Part shown: positions 1-7,903 of the stretch, in pieces
How the letters are laid out: the number at the start of each line of letters is the position of its first letter
Position numbering within the stretch: the first letter of the stretch is position 1
Source: Chlamydiota bacterium
GTDB lineage: Bacteria; Chlamydiota; Chlamydiia; Chlamydiales; JAJFMB01
Length of the DNA: 17,030 bases
Assembly: GCA_021772355.1 (NCBI GenBank)
Contig: JAJFMB010000257.1
Coordinates: 1-17,030 of the forward strand
Reading direction: 5' to 3'
Program-made: the position numbers and the translations under genes
Notes under the pieces: model-generated
The model's input: the letters and a program-made list of their open reading frames with translations, nothing else
The model's database searches: none
What the model was told of the DNA's origin: nothing

Positions 1-1582
1 TGTCAAACCTCAGTCCATTGATTATGTGATCCGATATTTTGCCGATAAAAACTGGGTGATTGAACCAGACTCCACCGCTGAAAGACTTGTGAGGAAAAAA
101 ATACAAGCGAGTATCCCCGATAAGTACACGCACATTACTGCCGGTAGTCGCATCATTGACCAAGGAGATAAGGTCTCTTCTCAGCATATTTCGATGATGC
201 AGGCGATGAAGGTTGCATTGGGAAAACAGAGAAATCTTTGGCATCCTTTGACACTTTTTGGAACACTTATTCTGACAATTCTTTCTGTAGGAATTTGCTA
301 CGCCTATTTTACTACAACTCAACCTCAAATTTTAGAATCAAATCGAAAATTATTGCTAGTTGCTACGATAGCAGTTCTCACATTGCTTTTAGCTAAGGTG
401 ACAGAGCTTTCTCTTCTCTATTCCAAAACAAATTGGATCGAAACAGTTCGCTATCCTATTTTTGTTCCTTTTGCTGCCATTTTGCTCTGTAGTTTGATTA
501 ACGCGACGACAGCAACTTTCGCAACAGGATTTCTTGCGATCATGTTGACGATTACGCTTGCATTTGAACGACAAGGGTTTTTGTTAATTAATCTCGCGGC
601 TGCGCTTATTGCTATTTTAAGCGCTCGCAATCTCAAGCGTCGAAAAGAGGTTTTTGTTGTCTGTTTCAAAGCATGGCTGGCGTGTGTGGCTGTGATTTTA
701 TCCATGCAGTTTTATAATAATAATTTATTTAATGTGATAATTTTAACGGATATCGTCAATTCCGCTATATTTATATTGTTAACTGCAATTTTGGTCGTTG
801 GTTTGCTTCCATTGCTGGAGTCGACGTTCCGAATTATGACTGACGCGACCTTGATGGAATATATGGACCCTAATAATGAATTGTTAAGGCGCCTTTCCAT
901 AGAAGCTCCCGGAACATATCAGCATTCTGTGATTGTGGGGAATTTGGCAGAAACCGCAGCTTTGTCGATTGGTGCTAACGGACTATTTTGCCGCGTGTCA
1001 ACGCTTTATCACGATATTGGAAAAATGACAACGCCTCAGTACTTTACTGAGAATCAAAATGGCAGTATGAATATTCATCAACTTCTCACTCCTCAAGAGT
1101 CATCTCAAGTGATTATTGCGCATGTTAGCGAGGGGGTGGCGATGGCGAGAAAAGCCGGATTACCTGAGCAATTTATTGATATTATCAAAGAGCATCATGG
1201 GACAACACTTGTCTACTATTTTTATCATAAGCAATTAGAAAAAATGGGCGGGGATAAGTCTCAGGTTAATGAATGCGAATTTCGTTACGCCGGTCCTAAA
1301 CCGCGTACCAAAGAATCGGCTATAATAATGATTGCTGATACTGTGGAAGCGGCTTCCCGCTCTCTTGATAACGCCGATGAGTCATCCATCGAAGAGCTCA
1401 CTTCTAGGCTAATTCGGGAAAAAACAGATGATGGTCAGTTCGATCATAGTTTATTGACAATGGAAGAGCTCGCAGTTGTTAAAGAGACACTAATCAAAAC
1501 TCTCGTGGCTTATGGGCATTCCCGTGTAAAATACCCCAACAAGACCGCGATCCAGTATCGGAAGCATTATGCTAGAAGGTAA
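1..1582 (+). CDS. 7TM-HD family cyclic-dinucleotide phosphohydrolase, PgpH-like (5' end outside window)
   Basis: Membrane HD-domain phosphodiesterase of the 7TMR-HD family. Characterised members (Listeria PgpH) hydrolyse cyclic di-AMP, so that is the likely substrate here. The frame is open from base 2 with no stop before the GTG at 26, so the gene is truncated by the window edge. Numbering below is from that GTG. Residues 1-70 look like the end of the extracytoplasmic domain, including a 'RIIDQGDKV' segment. About seven hydrophobic segments follow between residues 74 and 263. A cytoplasmic HD domain then carries H300, H329-D330, H366, H390-H391 and D438, the full metal-binding set for this family. 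No catalytic residue seems missing. The stop overlaps the SDR gene by 14 nt, which suggests co-transcription. Family assignment is firm; substrate is inferred from homologues. Confidence 0.88.
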   Translation, partial: VKPQSIDYVIRYFADKNWVIEPDSTAERLVRKKIQASIPDKYTHITAGSRIIDQGDKVSSQHISMMQAMKVALGKQRNLWHPLTLFGTLILTILSVGICYAYFTTTQPQILESNRKLLLVATIAVLTLLLAKVTELSLLYSKTNWIETVRYPIFVPFAAILLCSLINATTATFATGFLAIMLTITLAFERQGFLLINLAAALIAILSARNLKRRKEVFVVCFKAWLACVAVILSMQFYNNNLFNVIILTDIVNSAIFILLTAILVVGLLPLLESTFRIMTDATLMEYMDPNNELLRRLSIEAPGTYQHSVIVGNLAETAALSIGANGLFCRVSTLYHDIGKMTTPQYFTENQNGSMNIHQLLTPQESSQVIIAHVSEGVAMARKAGLPEQFIDIIKEHHGTTLVYYFYHKQLEKMGGDKSQVNECEFRYAGPKPRTKESAIIMIADTVEAASRSLDNADESSIEELTSRLIREKTDDGQFDHSLLTMEELAVVKETLIKTLVAYGHSRVKYPNKTAIQYRKHYARR

Positions 1583-2354
1583 GCCTACGCTCGCATTAGT
1601 GACAGGGGCAACATCAGGAATCGGCAAGGCTCTTTGCCATGTGCTTGCCACTAATCATGTCAACTTACTCATCACAGGAAGAAATGAAGAGCAACTGCAA
1701 GGACTTGCAAAACGTCTCTCTAAAAAAATCCATGTCACAGCAGTTAAAGCAGATCTTTCACACTCTCAAGATCGTCAGAAAATTGTTGAACTGATCCAAC
1801 AAAACTGTCCGGACTTAGTGGTCAATAATGCAGGCTTTGGCCTCTATGGCGAAATTGTTCAGCACGAAACAGAAGAACAGATTGACATGGTTACCATTAA
1901 CTGTTCTGCTCTACTTCAATTCACGACTGAAGCGATCAAAACGCTACATATGAATCATAAAAAAGGCACCATTCTCAACGTTTCATCAGCCGGCGGTTTC
2001 CTTCCTTTTCCTTTATTTAGCGTTTATACAGCAACCAAGGCCTTTGTTAATCAACTCTCGACTTCTCTAGATGATGAACAAAAAAGACACGGTATTCGCA
2101 TCTTGGCGTCCTGTCCAGGAATGGTTAAGACCGGCTTTCGTAGTCGCGCTGCTAAGCATGAGACTGAGGAGCACTCGTCACAATCCATGACACCTGAAGA
2201 AGCCGCAGAACACATGTGGTGGCAAATTCAAAAACAAAAACCCCTCTATATTTTCAACTGGAAGTACCGCTGGGCGATTCGTCTTGGCAAGTATCTAATG
2301 CCACGAGCCCTTCTTTCCAAGCAGATGCGTCGTTCGATCAAAGAGAGACAGTGA
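1569..2354 (+). CDS. Short-chain dehydrogenase/reductase (SDR), classical type
   Basis: NAD(P)-dependent oxidoreductase of the classical SDR fold, 261 aa, near the usual 250 aa. Visible motifs: cofactor-binding TGxxxGIG at residues 12-19, R38 after the second strand (often an NADP preference), NNAG at 86-89, catalytic N111, S140, and Y153-x-x-x-K157. 'CPGMVKTGF' at 182-190 is the usual PG motif after the active site. The last 35 residues are basic and partly hydrophobic (WKYRWAIRLGKYLMP), as in SDRs annotated as YqjQ/DltE-like or acylglycerol/ketone reductases that touch membranes. The ATG overlaps the upstream gene by 14 nt, with only a weak GGAAG in front, so translation may be coupled. The substrate cannot be read from the sequence. 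Confidence 0.9.
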   Translation: MLEGKPTLALVTGATSGIGKALCHVLATNHVNLLITGRNEEQLQGLAKRLSKKIHVTAVKADLSHSQDRQKIVELIQQNCPDLVVNNAGFGLYGEIVQHETEEQIDMVTINCSALLQFTTEAIKTLHMNHKKGTILNVSSAGGFLPFPLFSVYTATKAFVNQLSTSLDDEQKRHGIRILASCPGMVKTGFRSRAAKHETEEHSSQSMTPEEAAEHMWWQIQKQKPLYIFNWKYRWAIRLGKYLMPRALLSKQMRRSIKERQ

Positions 2355-2440
2355 TGCATTAGCCTTGCCCGTATCTTTGCATTAAAGATTTTGATGTGTA
2401 AATAGTGCTTTTGACAACGACTCAAACCAAAATTTTTTTA

Positions 2441-2461
2441 GATCAATTGTCGATCAACTGT
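2441..2461. repeat. Tandem 10-bp direct repeat upstream of the 157-aa gene
   Basis: GATCAATTGT (2441-2450) and GATCAACTGT (2452-2461) match at 9 of 10 positions with an 11-bp period, about one helical turn. They lie in the 196-bp AT-rich spacer between the SDR gene and the 157-aa gene. This spacing is compatible with a protein binding the same DNA face twice, but no regulator is known. A TTGACA lies just upstream at 2411-2416, without a convincing -10 box at the right distance. Confidence 0.35.
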
Positions 2462-2550
2462 GATTGAATTTTAGTGTTTGCGTAGTAAAAATATTTTTGT
2501 AAAAATCACTACTTGGAACATGCAATAATCTTAAATGTTTGAGGTGAAGT

Positions 2551-3024
2551 ATGCTTATCAGGGGAATAACTGCCGGTCAAAAAAATGAGCTTACTGTTGG
2601 GGTACTTAAAGGAAGAAGGGTTTTGAATAGGCAGTGTAGGGATGTGAGGAGAGTTCCTTTTGAAGAATTAAAAACTCTTATTAATATAGATCTTCCCTAT
2701 GTTTATGAAGATACGATGCTGGATTCCGCTGCGAGAGCATTAGTCATATATGCTGAAGTAGTTAAAAAATATAGATTTCAGGATGTGTTGCCAAGATTTA
2801 AGGAGGATATAGAGTATTTAGAAACTCAGGGGGTTCCTCTAGTAGCTACTTTCGAAGTTTTAAATAATCACACATTTTATCATCACAAAAAAGGTGATAA
2901 ATCTTCAACTATCGTCTCATTATTGAGAATGGAAAAATTTCATTTTCCTAACATTCGTGTCGTGTTTGTCGATGGAGTCAATATTCCTGTTAGTTTATTT
3001 TTAAGTAGAATGATTCCATATTGA
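2551..3024 (+). CDS. Hypothetical protein, 157 aa
   Basis: I do not recognise this protein. The ATG at 2551 has a good SD (GAGGTGA, 2541-2547), so the gene is probably real. It is soluble, with no signal peptide or long membrane span. It is basic at the N-terminus (KGRRVLNRQCRDVRR at about 20-34), with a predicted helical middle and a C-terminal stretch with two short hydrophobic strands (RVVFVDGVNIPVSLFL). It stands alone between the SDR gene and the LRR-OTU gene, flanked by AT-rich spacers of 196 and 138 bp. It could be part of the same accessory segment as the LRR-OTU protein, but nothing in the sequence shows a functional link. Confidence 0.65.
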   Translation: MLIRGITAGQKNELTVGVLKGRRVLNRQCRDVRRVPFEELKTLINIDLPYVYEDTMLDSAARALVIYAEVVKKYRFQDVLPRFKEDIEYLETQGVPLVATFEVLNNHTFYHHKKGDKSSTIVSLLRMEKFHFPNIRVVFVDGVNIPVSLFLSRMIPY

Positions 3025-3071
3025 TAACAACTGAGTGTTGGTAAAAAAAAACAGTTTGATTTTATTGCAAT

Positions 3072-3104
3072 GCAACTCAAAGGTTTAAGAAGTTCTTGAG
3101 TTGC
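3072..3104 (+). other. Inverted repeat between the 157-aa gene and the LRR-OTU gene
   Basis: GCAACTCAA (3072-3080) and TTGAGTTGC (3096-3104) are a perfect 9-bp inverted repeat with a 15-nt loop. It has no proper U-run after it (TATATACTCATTTTCT follows), so it would be a poor intrinsic terminator. Its right arm touches the candidate -35 box of the LRR-OTU gene, so it could instead be an operator. Function undecided. Confidence 0.4.
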
Positions 3105-3129
3105 TATATACTCATTTTCTCGCTATCAT
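3101..3129 (+). promoter_or_regulatory. Candidate sigma-70-type promoter of the LRR-OTU gene
   Basis: TTGCTA (3101-3106, 4 of 6) and TATCAT (3124-3129, 5 of 6) are separated by 17 nt. This would place the transcript start about 27 nt before the ATG at 3163. The region is AT-rich, so chance matches are possible. Confidence 0.4.
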
Positions 3130-3162
3130 ATTCTCATTTTTCTTTCATTCTAAGGAGAGATT

Positions 3163-6147
3163 ATGAGTGCACCACCACCTGTACAACAGAGAACAAGAAC
3201 GCTTTCTCTTGATGAGTTTTGCGCCAATGCTAGTCGCCAATTTCAACACTGGGAATTTCTAGGTGGTGAGGGAACGGGGGAAACCGTTCCTGAGCAATGC
3301 CGTGATATGATTGCTTCTACACCTGGAAAAATGGTTTTGGGATCTGAAAAGTCTCTTTTGAAAATCAATTCGAAAAATAAGTTAGAGGCATTTTTTGCAT
3401 GGATTAAGGGCCTTCGTGTTTTTTCCTTGGAAACACTCGACCTAACTCACACAGAGTTTACAGAAGAAACGTGGGAGTGTTTTGTTGATAATTTACACCT
3501 GTTGCAAGGTACACGAGAATTGAAGCTTCCTCGTCTTGACGTTGCTGCTCTTTTGAGGCTTAATCAAGGCGCGCCACTATTTTTTTCTGCACTTACAAAA
3601 TTGACGGTAAGCGGTAAAAATAATACAGATTATGATGACTTTTTTTCTGATAGCAATTCTTTTCTTGCAAATTTGGAGGTTATAGAGGAGTTGACCCTAA
3701 GCAATTTGGGGATTGTCGAGGATGATGTCTATGTACTGGAATTAATTCCAAATGAGCATCTGAAAAAACTAAAACTCCCTCACAATGATATTGTTGACGA
3801 GGACTTAGAGGGCATCTTGCCTTATTTAGAAAAGTGTTTGCAATTGACTGAATTAGATCTTTCTGGGAATGCTCTTAGGTGTTCTTCCCCTAGTTTTATT
3901 AATTGGTTGTCAAAGGCAGATCCTCTGAGAATCTTAGACCTTCGAAATAATAACATTATTGTCATGCTAACTGTTCCTGATTGGCTCGGTGAATTAGGAT
4001 CAGCTGAAAAACCGTTGCAGGTTACAATGCATATAATTCCTCAGTTTGATCAACTTTTGACAGACGGAATTAATGAACTATTGATACAGAAATTAGAGAA
4101 TGTGGGGGTCACAGTTCCCTATACAAATCCGAGACGTTGTGACAGTCCGATTCCTATAGGAATCGCCTATCCAGTAGATGGTGTACAAAGAGAAGGCAAT
4201 GTAGTTGAAGACTACTTTGGAGGGGTCGAGTGGAGCCGTCCGCAAAGAACCCCCTGGCAAGAGTTTACAGCCGAGAGTGTTCCTGAACTATTAACACAAG
4301 AGTGGTTAGATCGTGTAAACCGATTTTTGCAGGATCCTATCATTCGCAATGAAGTTTTAGAGTGGGCACTGTCTTTTCAGAATACGATAACGGATGTTGG
4401 ATACGATGGTGACTGTCTGTTTTCGGCAGCAGCTAAACAGTGCGGAGTGGAATCATCTTATCTGATGCGTTTGCTTGCGGTTCAGCATATGGAGAATCAT
4501 TACGAAGACTTTTTTATCTATTGTTTGCCGGATGAGGGCGATGACCAGAGTGAAACTTTTGAAGGCCGTCTTTTAAGAATGTCTAAGCCTGCTGAGTGGG
4601 GTGAGCAACCTGAGGTTGCTGCACTTGGAGGCTTATTACAACTCCCTACTGTGGCGTTTAACCCTCAAGCGAACTTAGTGCTTTCAGAGACAGGAAAATT
4701 ATTACCTCCTCCCATGTATGTTAGTGACGGGTATCAGGGTAATCATCGCGCCTTATTTTTTATCAACAGGGTTGATGGTTATGGAAGAGGCATGCACTGG
4801 AAAGCAGTGCGTCCAAAAACTGGTGATGCGATAGAGCTCCCTCAGTTTTTGCAGGAAGTGCAAGATGATAGTATCGGCAAGCTTCTTTCAGATGAAAACG
4901 TTTCTCCGGAAGCTGCCTTAGTGCGCTGGTGGCGTCTTTCTCAAGCACTTAGTGGGAAACGGATTTCGATCGAGAATACTAGGATTACTTCTGTAACAGC
5001 TCTTAAGGCTCTCTATTATCTTTTTTATGCTAAGCACGATAAGGGTTTGTCAGAACTTCATTTTGAAAATGTGCAGTTTTCTCCGGAGTGCTGGACGGAG
5101 CTCTTGACAAATGGTAATAAAATGGTTGCTTTACAATCGCTTAGCTTTACAGGAATTACGCAGCAGCAAATTCAAGACCTGGGAGAAAGAGGAAAACGAT
5201 TGGTTAAGGATCTAGGTCGTTTGAGCATCATCAATTCACGGATTGAAGATGTTGAAGCGTTTTGTACAACGCTTACACAGTTGTTTAGGGAAGCTAATGT
5301 CAAATCCTTTACGCTTAACAATTGTGGGCTAACAGCGATCCCTTTTACCGCAGATGTGTTTTCCGGAACAGAGATCCCGTCACTTGATCTCAGCGGCAAC
5401 CAACTGCCAGAAAATGTTGTAAAAGAGCTTATCGATCAGGTGTTAGTGCAGCGCCAAGCGCCTTGCTGTTTCAGACCTTCTTTCATAATTGGAGAGCAAG
5501 AGGGTATTACTTTTTCTGATGAAGGTAAGGCTGCAATGGGCGCAAAGTTAGCTTTGATGGGAGTACGGAGTGATTTTCCAAAAGGGGGGGATATTACGGT
5601 TGAAGGAGTTTCAGATGAGCGACTGGATCTAATTAATGAGATAGTGCGTACTACAACTATTTCTCCGGATTTGATAGGGAAAGTTAATGCCTATAAGGGA
5701 CAAGATCGTCGTTGGGGGATTATTCTCCTTTTGAAGAAGTTATTTCATTTTTCTCAAACTAAGGTTGATCATAAGGATCTAGTTGCTGTTATCGAAGCAG
5801 CAAGAATATGCAAAAAAAAGGATTTGGAGAAAGCTGTTGCTGAGATGCTAAAGCAAGATAATATCCACTTTTCCAGTCCTGATACGTTTACCCTTGCTGA
5901 TAATATTTCAAAGCTCAGTGAGCTTTCGAAGGATGATATGCAGCGGATTCTGAGAAATGTGGGACTTCCAACGGTGATATTTGAAGATGGAGATACATTT
6001 AATATCATACATTTGTATTTGGAAACCCTATTGGTGAATCAAACGACAGAACTACTTCCTGGTCAAACAAAAGTGCATTATTTTTATCGCGATTCTGAAG
6101 GAAGATTTTATCGCTTGAAACAGCTTCCTCCTCCACGTGGGGGTTAA
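3163..6147 (+). CDS. LRR-OTU-LRR protein: putative secreted deubiquitinase effector
   Basis: 994-aa protein combining leucine-rich repeats with an ovarian-tumour (OTU) cysteine protease domain. The start is set by AAGGAGA (3152-3158). Residues 1-20 are rich in Ser/Thr/Pro/Gln with no Sec signal, as often seen in type III substrates. LRR block 1 spans about 60-317, with repeats such as LTELDLSGNAL (228-238) and LRILDLRNNNI (255-265). The OTU domain spans about 405-552. It has D415-G-D-C418 as the catalytic Asp/Cys loop, the family motif W479-GEQPEVAALGGLL, and H545-W546 as the catalytic His. All catalytic positions are present. LRR block 2 spans about 598-803 (LDLSGNQL at 741-748). A C-terminal helical region of about 190 aa follows. 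OTU proteases cleave ubiquitin chains, and eukaryote-like OTU proteins are known chlamydial effectors. Bacterial secretion and host action are inferred. The stop overlaps the convergent pgcA stop by 4 nt. Confidence 0.9.
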   Translation: MSAPPPVQQRTRTLSLDEFCANASRQFQHWEFLGGEGTGETVPEQCRDMIASTPGKMVLGSEKSLLKINSKNKLEAFFAWIKGLRVFSLETLDLTHTEFTEETWECFVDNLHLLQGTRELKLPRLDVAALLRLNQGAPLFFSALTKLTVSGKNNTDYDDFFSDSNSFLANLEVIEELTLSNLGIVEDDVYVLELIPNEHLKKLKLPHNDIVDEDLEGILPYLEKCLQLTELDLSGNALRCSSPSFINWLSKADPLRILDLRNNNIIVMLTVPDWLGELGSAEKPLQVTMHIIPQFDQLLTDGINELLIQKLENVGVTVPYTNPRRCDSPIPIGIAYPVDGVQREGNVVEDYFGGVEWSRPQRTPWQEFTAESVPELLTQEWLDRVNRFLQDPIIRNEVLEWALSFQNTITDVGYDGDCLFSAAAKQCGVESSYLMRLLAVQHMENHYEDFFIYCLPDEGDDQSETFEGRLLRMSKPAEWGEQPEVAALGGLLQLPTVAFNPQANLVLSETGKLLPPPMYVSDGYQGNHRALFFINRVDGYGRGMHWKAVRPKTGDAIELPQFLQEVQDDSIGKLLSDENVSPEAALVRWWRLSQALSGKRISIENTRITSVTALKALYYLFYAKHDKGLSELHFENVQFSPECWTELLTNGNKMVALQSLSFTGITQQQIQDLGERGKRLVKDLGRLSIINSRIEDVEAFCTTLTQLFREANVKSFTLNNCGLTAIPFTADVFSGTEIPSLDLSGNQLPENVVKELIDQVLVQRQAPCCFRPSFIIGEQEGITFSDEGKAAMGAKLALMGVRSDFPKGGDITVEGVSDERLDLINEIVRTTTISPDLIGKVNAYKGQDRRWGIILLLKKLFHFSQTKVDHKDLVAVIEAARICKKKDLEKAVAEMLKQDNIHFSSPDTFTLADNISKLSELSKDDMQRILRNVGLPTVIFEDGDTFNIIHLYLETLLVNQTTELLPGQTKVHYFYRDSEGRFYRLKQLPPPRGG

Positions 6148-7892
6148 AGAAATCGCTCTTTAAAGGCGTCGATGATGATTTTAGCTTTCTTTTGGCAGGC
6201 GAGAAGGGTTTCATCGACAGATGATGTTTGCTCTAGGGTAACGCCGCAGTAGATTTTGATTTTAGGTTCGGTACCGGAGGGGCGTACTATCAGCTTGGTG
6301 TTGTCCTTTAGCCAAAAGGTAAGCACGTTGGATTGGGGAAGTTCTATCGTTTCAGTTTCTCCGGTTTCGAGATTAACTTTGACGGAGCGGTGATAATCTT
6401 CGATGGTCACGACTTTGATGTTAGCGATAGTCGTTGGAGGGGCGGTTTGCAACTGCGAGATGCCCTTTGCCATTTTTTCTCTGCCGGATTTACTTTCCTC
6501 AAATACAAGGGAGGCAAGCTCCTCAACATAGACGCCGTATTTAGCATAGATGTCATTCATAAGGTCGATGAGCGTTTTTCCCTGTTGTTTGGCATGGAGG
6601 GCGATTTCGCAGATAAGTGCTGAGGAAACAATCGCATCTTTGTCACGGGTTTGGGTACCGAGGAGATAGCCGTACGACTCTTCGCCGCCGAAAACAAATT
6701 GATAGCCACTTTTTTCCTGCTCCCACTTGTGAATCAGTTCGGCAATGTACTTAAATCCGGTTAAGACGTTAAAGCAGGGAACTTTGTGCTTAGTAGCAAT
6801 GGCCTGAAAGAGCTCTGACGTTACAATGGTTTTGATAAAAGCAGGTTTCTTGGGTAGTTTATTGGCCTGGCAGATGTGTTCCAGACAGAGGCAGGCGACT
6901 TGGTTGCCGTTAAGGCGGATATTTTCCCCGTCATGTTTGACGACGATACCAACGCGGTCGGCGTCGGGGTCGTTGGCAATGAGGATATCGCTGTCATTCT
7001 CATCCATAGCATCAACACCCATCTTAAGAGCGCTTGGTTCCTCGGGGTTGGGAAATTTCACTGTAGGAAAGTTGCCATCTGGAATGATCTGTTCTTCGAC
7101 AAAATGCAGGTTACGAAAGCCCCAGCGCTCAAAGGCTTGAGGTGCAAGTGTGATTCCTGTGCCGTGTAGGCTAGTGTAGGTGATGTTGAGTTTGTCGCCA
7201 TGTTCTTGATTTTCTTCGGGATAGAGTTGCAATGGTGTGATCGCTTCGAGATAAGCCTCGTCGACTTCAGCCCCAACATATTCGATGTGGGGATGTTCTA
7301 TTGTTTCTGCACTGCTGATCATGGTGATGTCGGTGATCTTATTTACTTCAGCTATAATGCCTTGGTCATGAGGGGGAACGACTTGACCTCCGTCACTCCA
7401 GTAAACTTTGTAGCCGTTGTAGATGGCGGGATTGTGGGAGGCGGTAATAGTAATGCCTGCCTGGCAATTTTTGTGGCGTACTCCAAAAGAAACGTAAGGG
7501 GTGGGCCTTAGTTCGGGGCAAAGATAAACGTGAATGTCGTTGCCTGCAAGGACTTTAGCAGCTTCTTCAGCAAAGGATTGGGAATTATTTCGGGAGTCGT
7601 AGCCGATAAAGACGGAAGGGTTTTCCGTGTTGCTATTGATGTAGTTAGCAAGACCTTGGGTTGCTGCCCGCACGGTGTACACATTCATGCGGTTTGAGCC
7701 AACACCCATGATGCCACGCAGTCCCCCTGTTCCAAAGGAGAGTGTGGTATAGAAGGCGTCGACGATCTCTTTGGGATTTTTCTGGATCAGTTGACGAATA
7801 TTTTTCTTCGTTTCTTCGTCATAGCTACCATTCAACCATCGATCGACATTTTGCTGTGTGAGAGGGTCTATAAAAAATTGCGATTTTGTCAC
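6144..7892 (-). CDS. pgcA: Phosphoglucomutase/phosphomannomutase (PgcA type)
   Basis: Alpha-D-phosphohexomutase interconverting glucose 1-phosphate and glucose 6-phosphate (possibly mannose phosphates too), feeding glycogen and envelope sugar synthesis in the cytoplasm. I place the start at GTG 7892 (582 aa), because AGGAG (plus positions 7901-7905) lies 8 nt upstream. The longer TTG start at 7916 would overlap the YkgJ gene. Motifs from that start: TASHNP with phospho-acceptor S152, metal-binding DPDADR at 308-313, sugar-binding GGEES at 402-406, and phosphate-binding RPSGTEPK at 537-544. An N-terminal FGTGGLRG matches the PgcA/PGM2 group, and 580 aa is its normal length (shorter GlmM/ManB members have about 450). 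It is the last gene of the sORF-ykgJ-pgcA operon, 11 nt after ykgJ. Confidence 0.93.
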   Translation of the reverse strand: MTKSQFFIDPLTQQNVDRWLNGSYDEETKKNIRQLIQKNPKEIVDAFYTTLSFGTGGLRGIMGVGSNRMNVYTVRAATQGLANYINSNTENPSVFIGYDSRNNSQSFAEEAAKVLAGNDIHVYLCPELRPTPYVSFGVRHKNCQAGITITASHNPAIYNGYKVYWSDGGQVVPPHDQGIIAEVNKITDITMISSAETIEHPHIEYVGAEVDEAYLEAITPLQLYPEENQEHGDKLNITYTSLHGTGITLAPQAFERWGFRNLHFVEEQIIPDGNFPTVKFPNPEEPSALKMGVDAMDENDSDILIANDPDADRVGIVVKHDGENIRLNGNQVACLCLEHICQANKLPKKPAFIKTIVTSELFQAIATKHKVPCFNVLTGFKYIAELIHKWEQEKSGYQFVFGGEESYGYLLGTQTRDKDAIVSSALICEIALHAKQQGKTLIDLMNDIYAKYGVYVEELASLVFEESKSGREKMAKGISQLQTAPPTTIANIKVVTIEDYHRSVKVNLETGETETIELPQSNVLTFWLKDNTKLIVRPSGTEPKIKIYCGVTLEQTSSVDETLLACQKKAKIIIDAFKERFL

Positions 7893-7903
7893 GGGGGATA
7901 CTC

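Noticed and set aside
2482..2513. GTAGT...ACTAC inverted repeat with repeated GTAAAAAT before the 157-aa gene
   Set aside because: Only 5 bp pair at the ends, in very AT-rich DNA, so chance is the simpler explanation.
3025..3060. Terminator after the 157-aa gene (CAAC/GTTG hairpin)
   Set aside because: The stem is 4 bp and is followed by A, not T, on the plus strand.
6333..7511. Several plus-strand frames opposite the phosphoglucomutase gene
   Set aside because: They are shadows of the strongly conserved minus-strand gene, with no SD or protein-like features.
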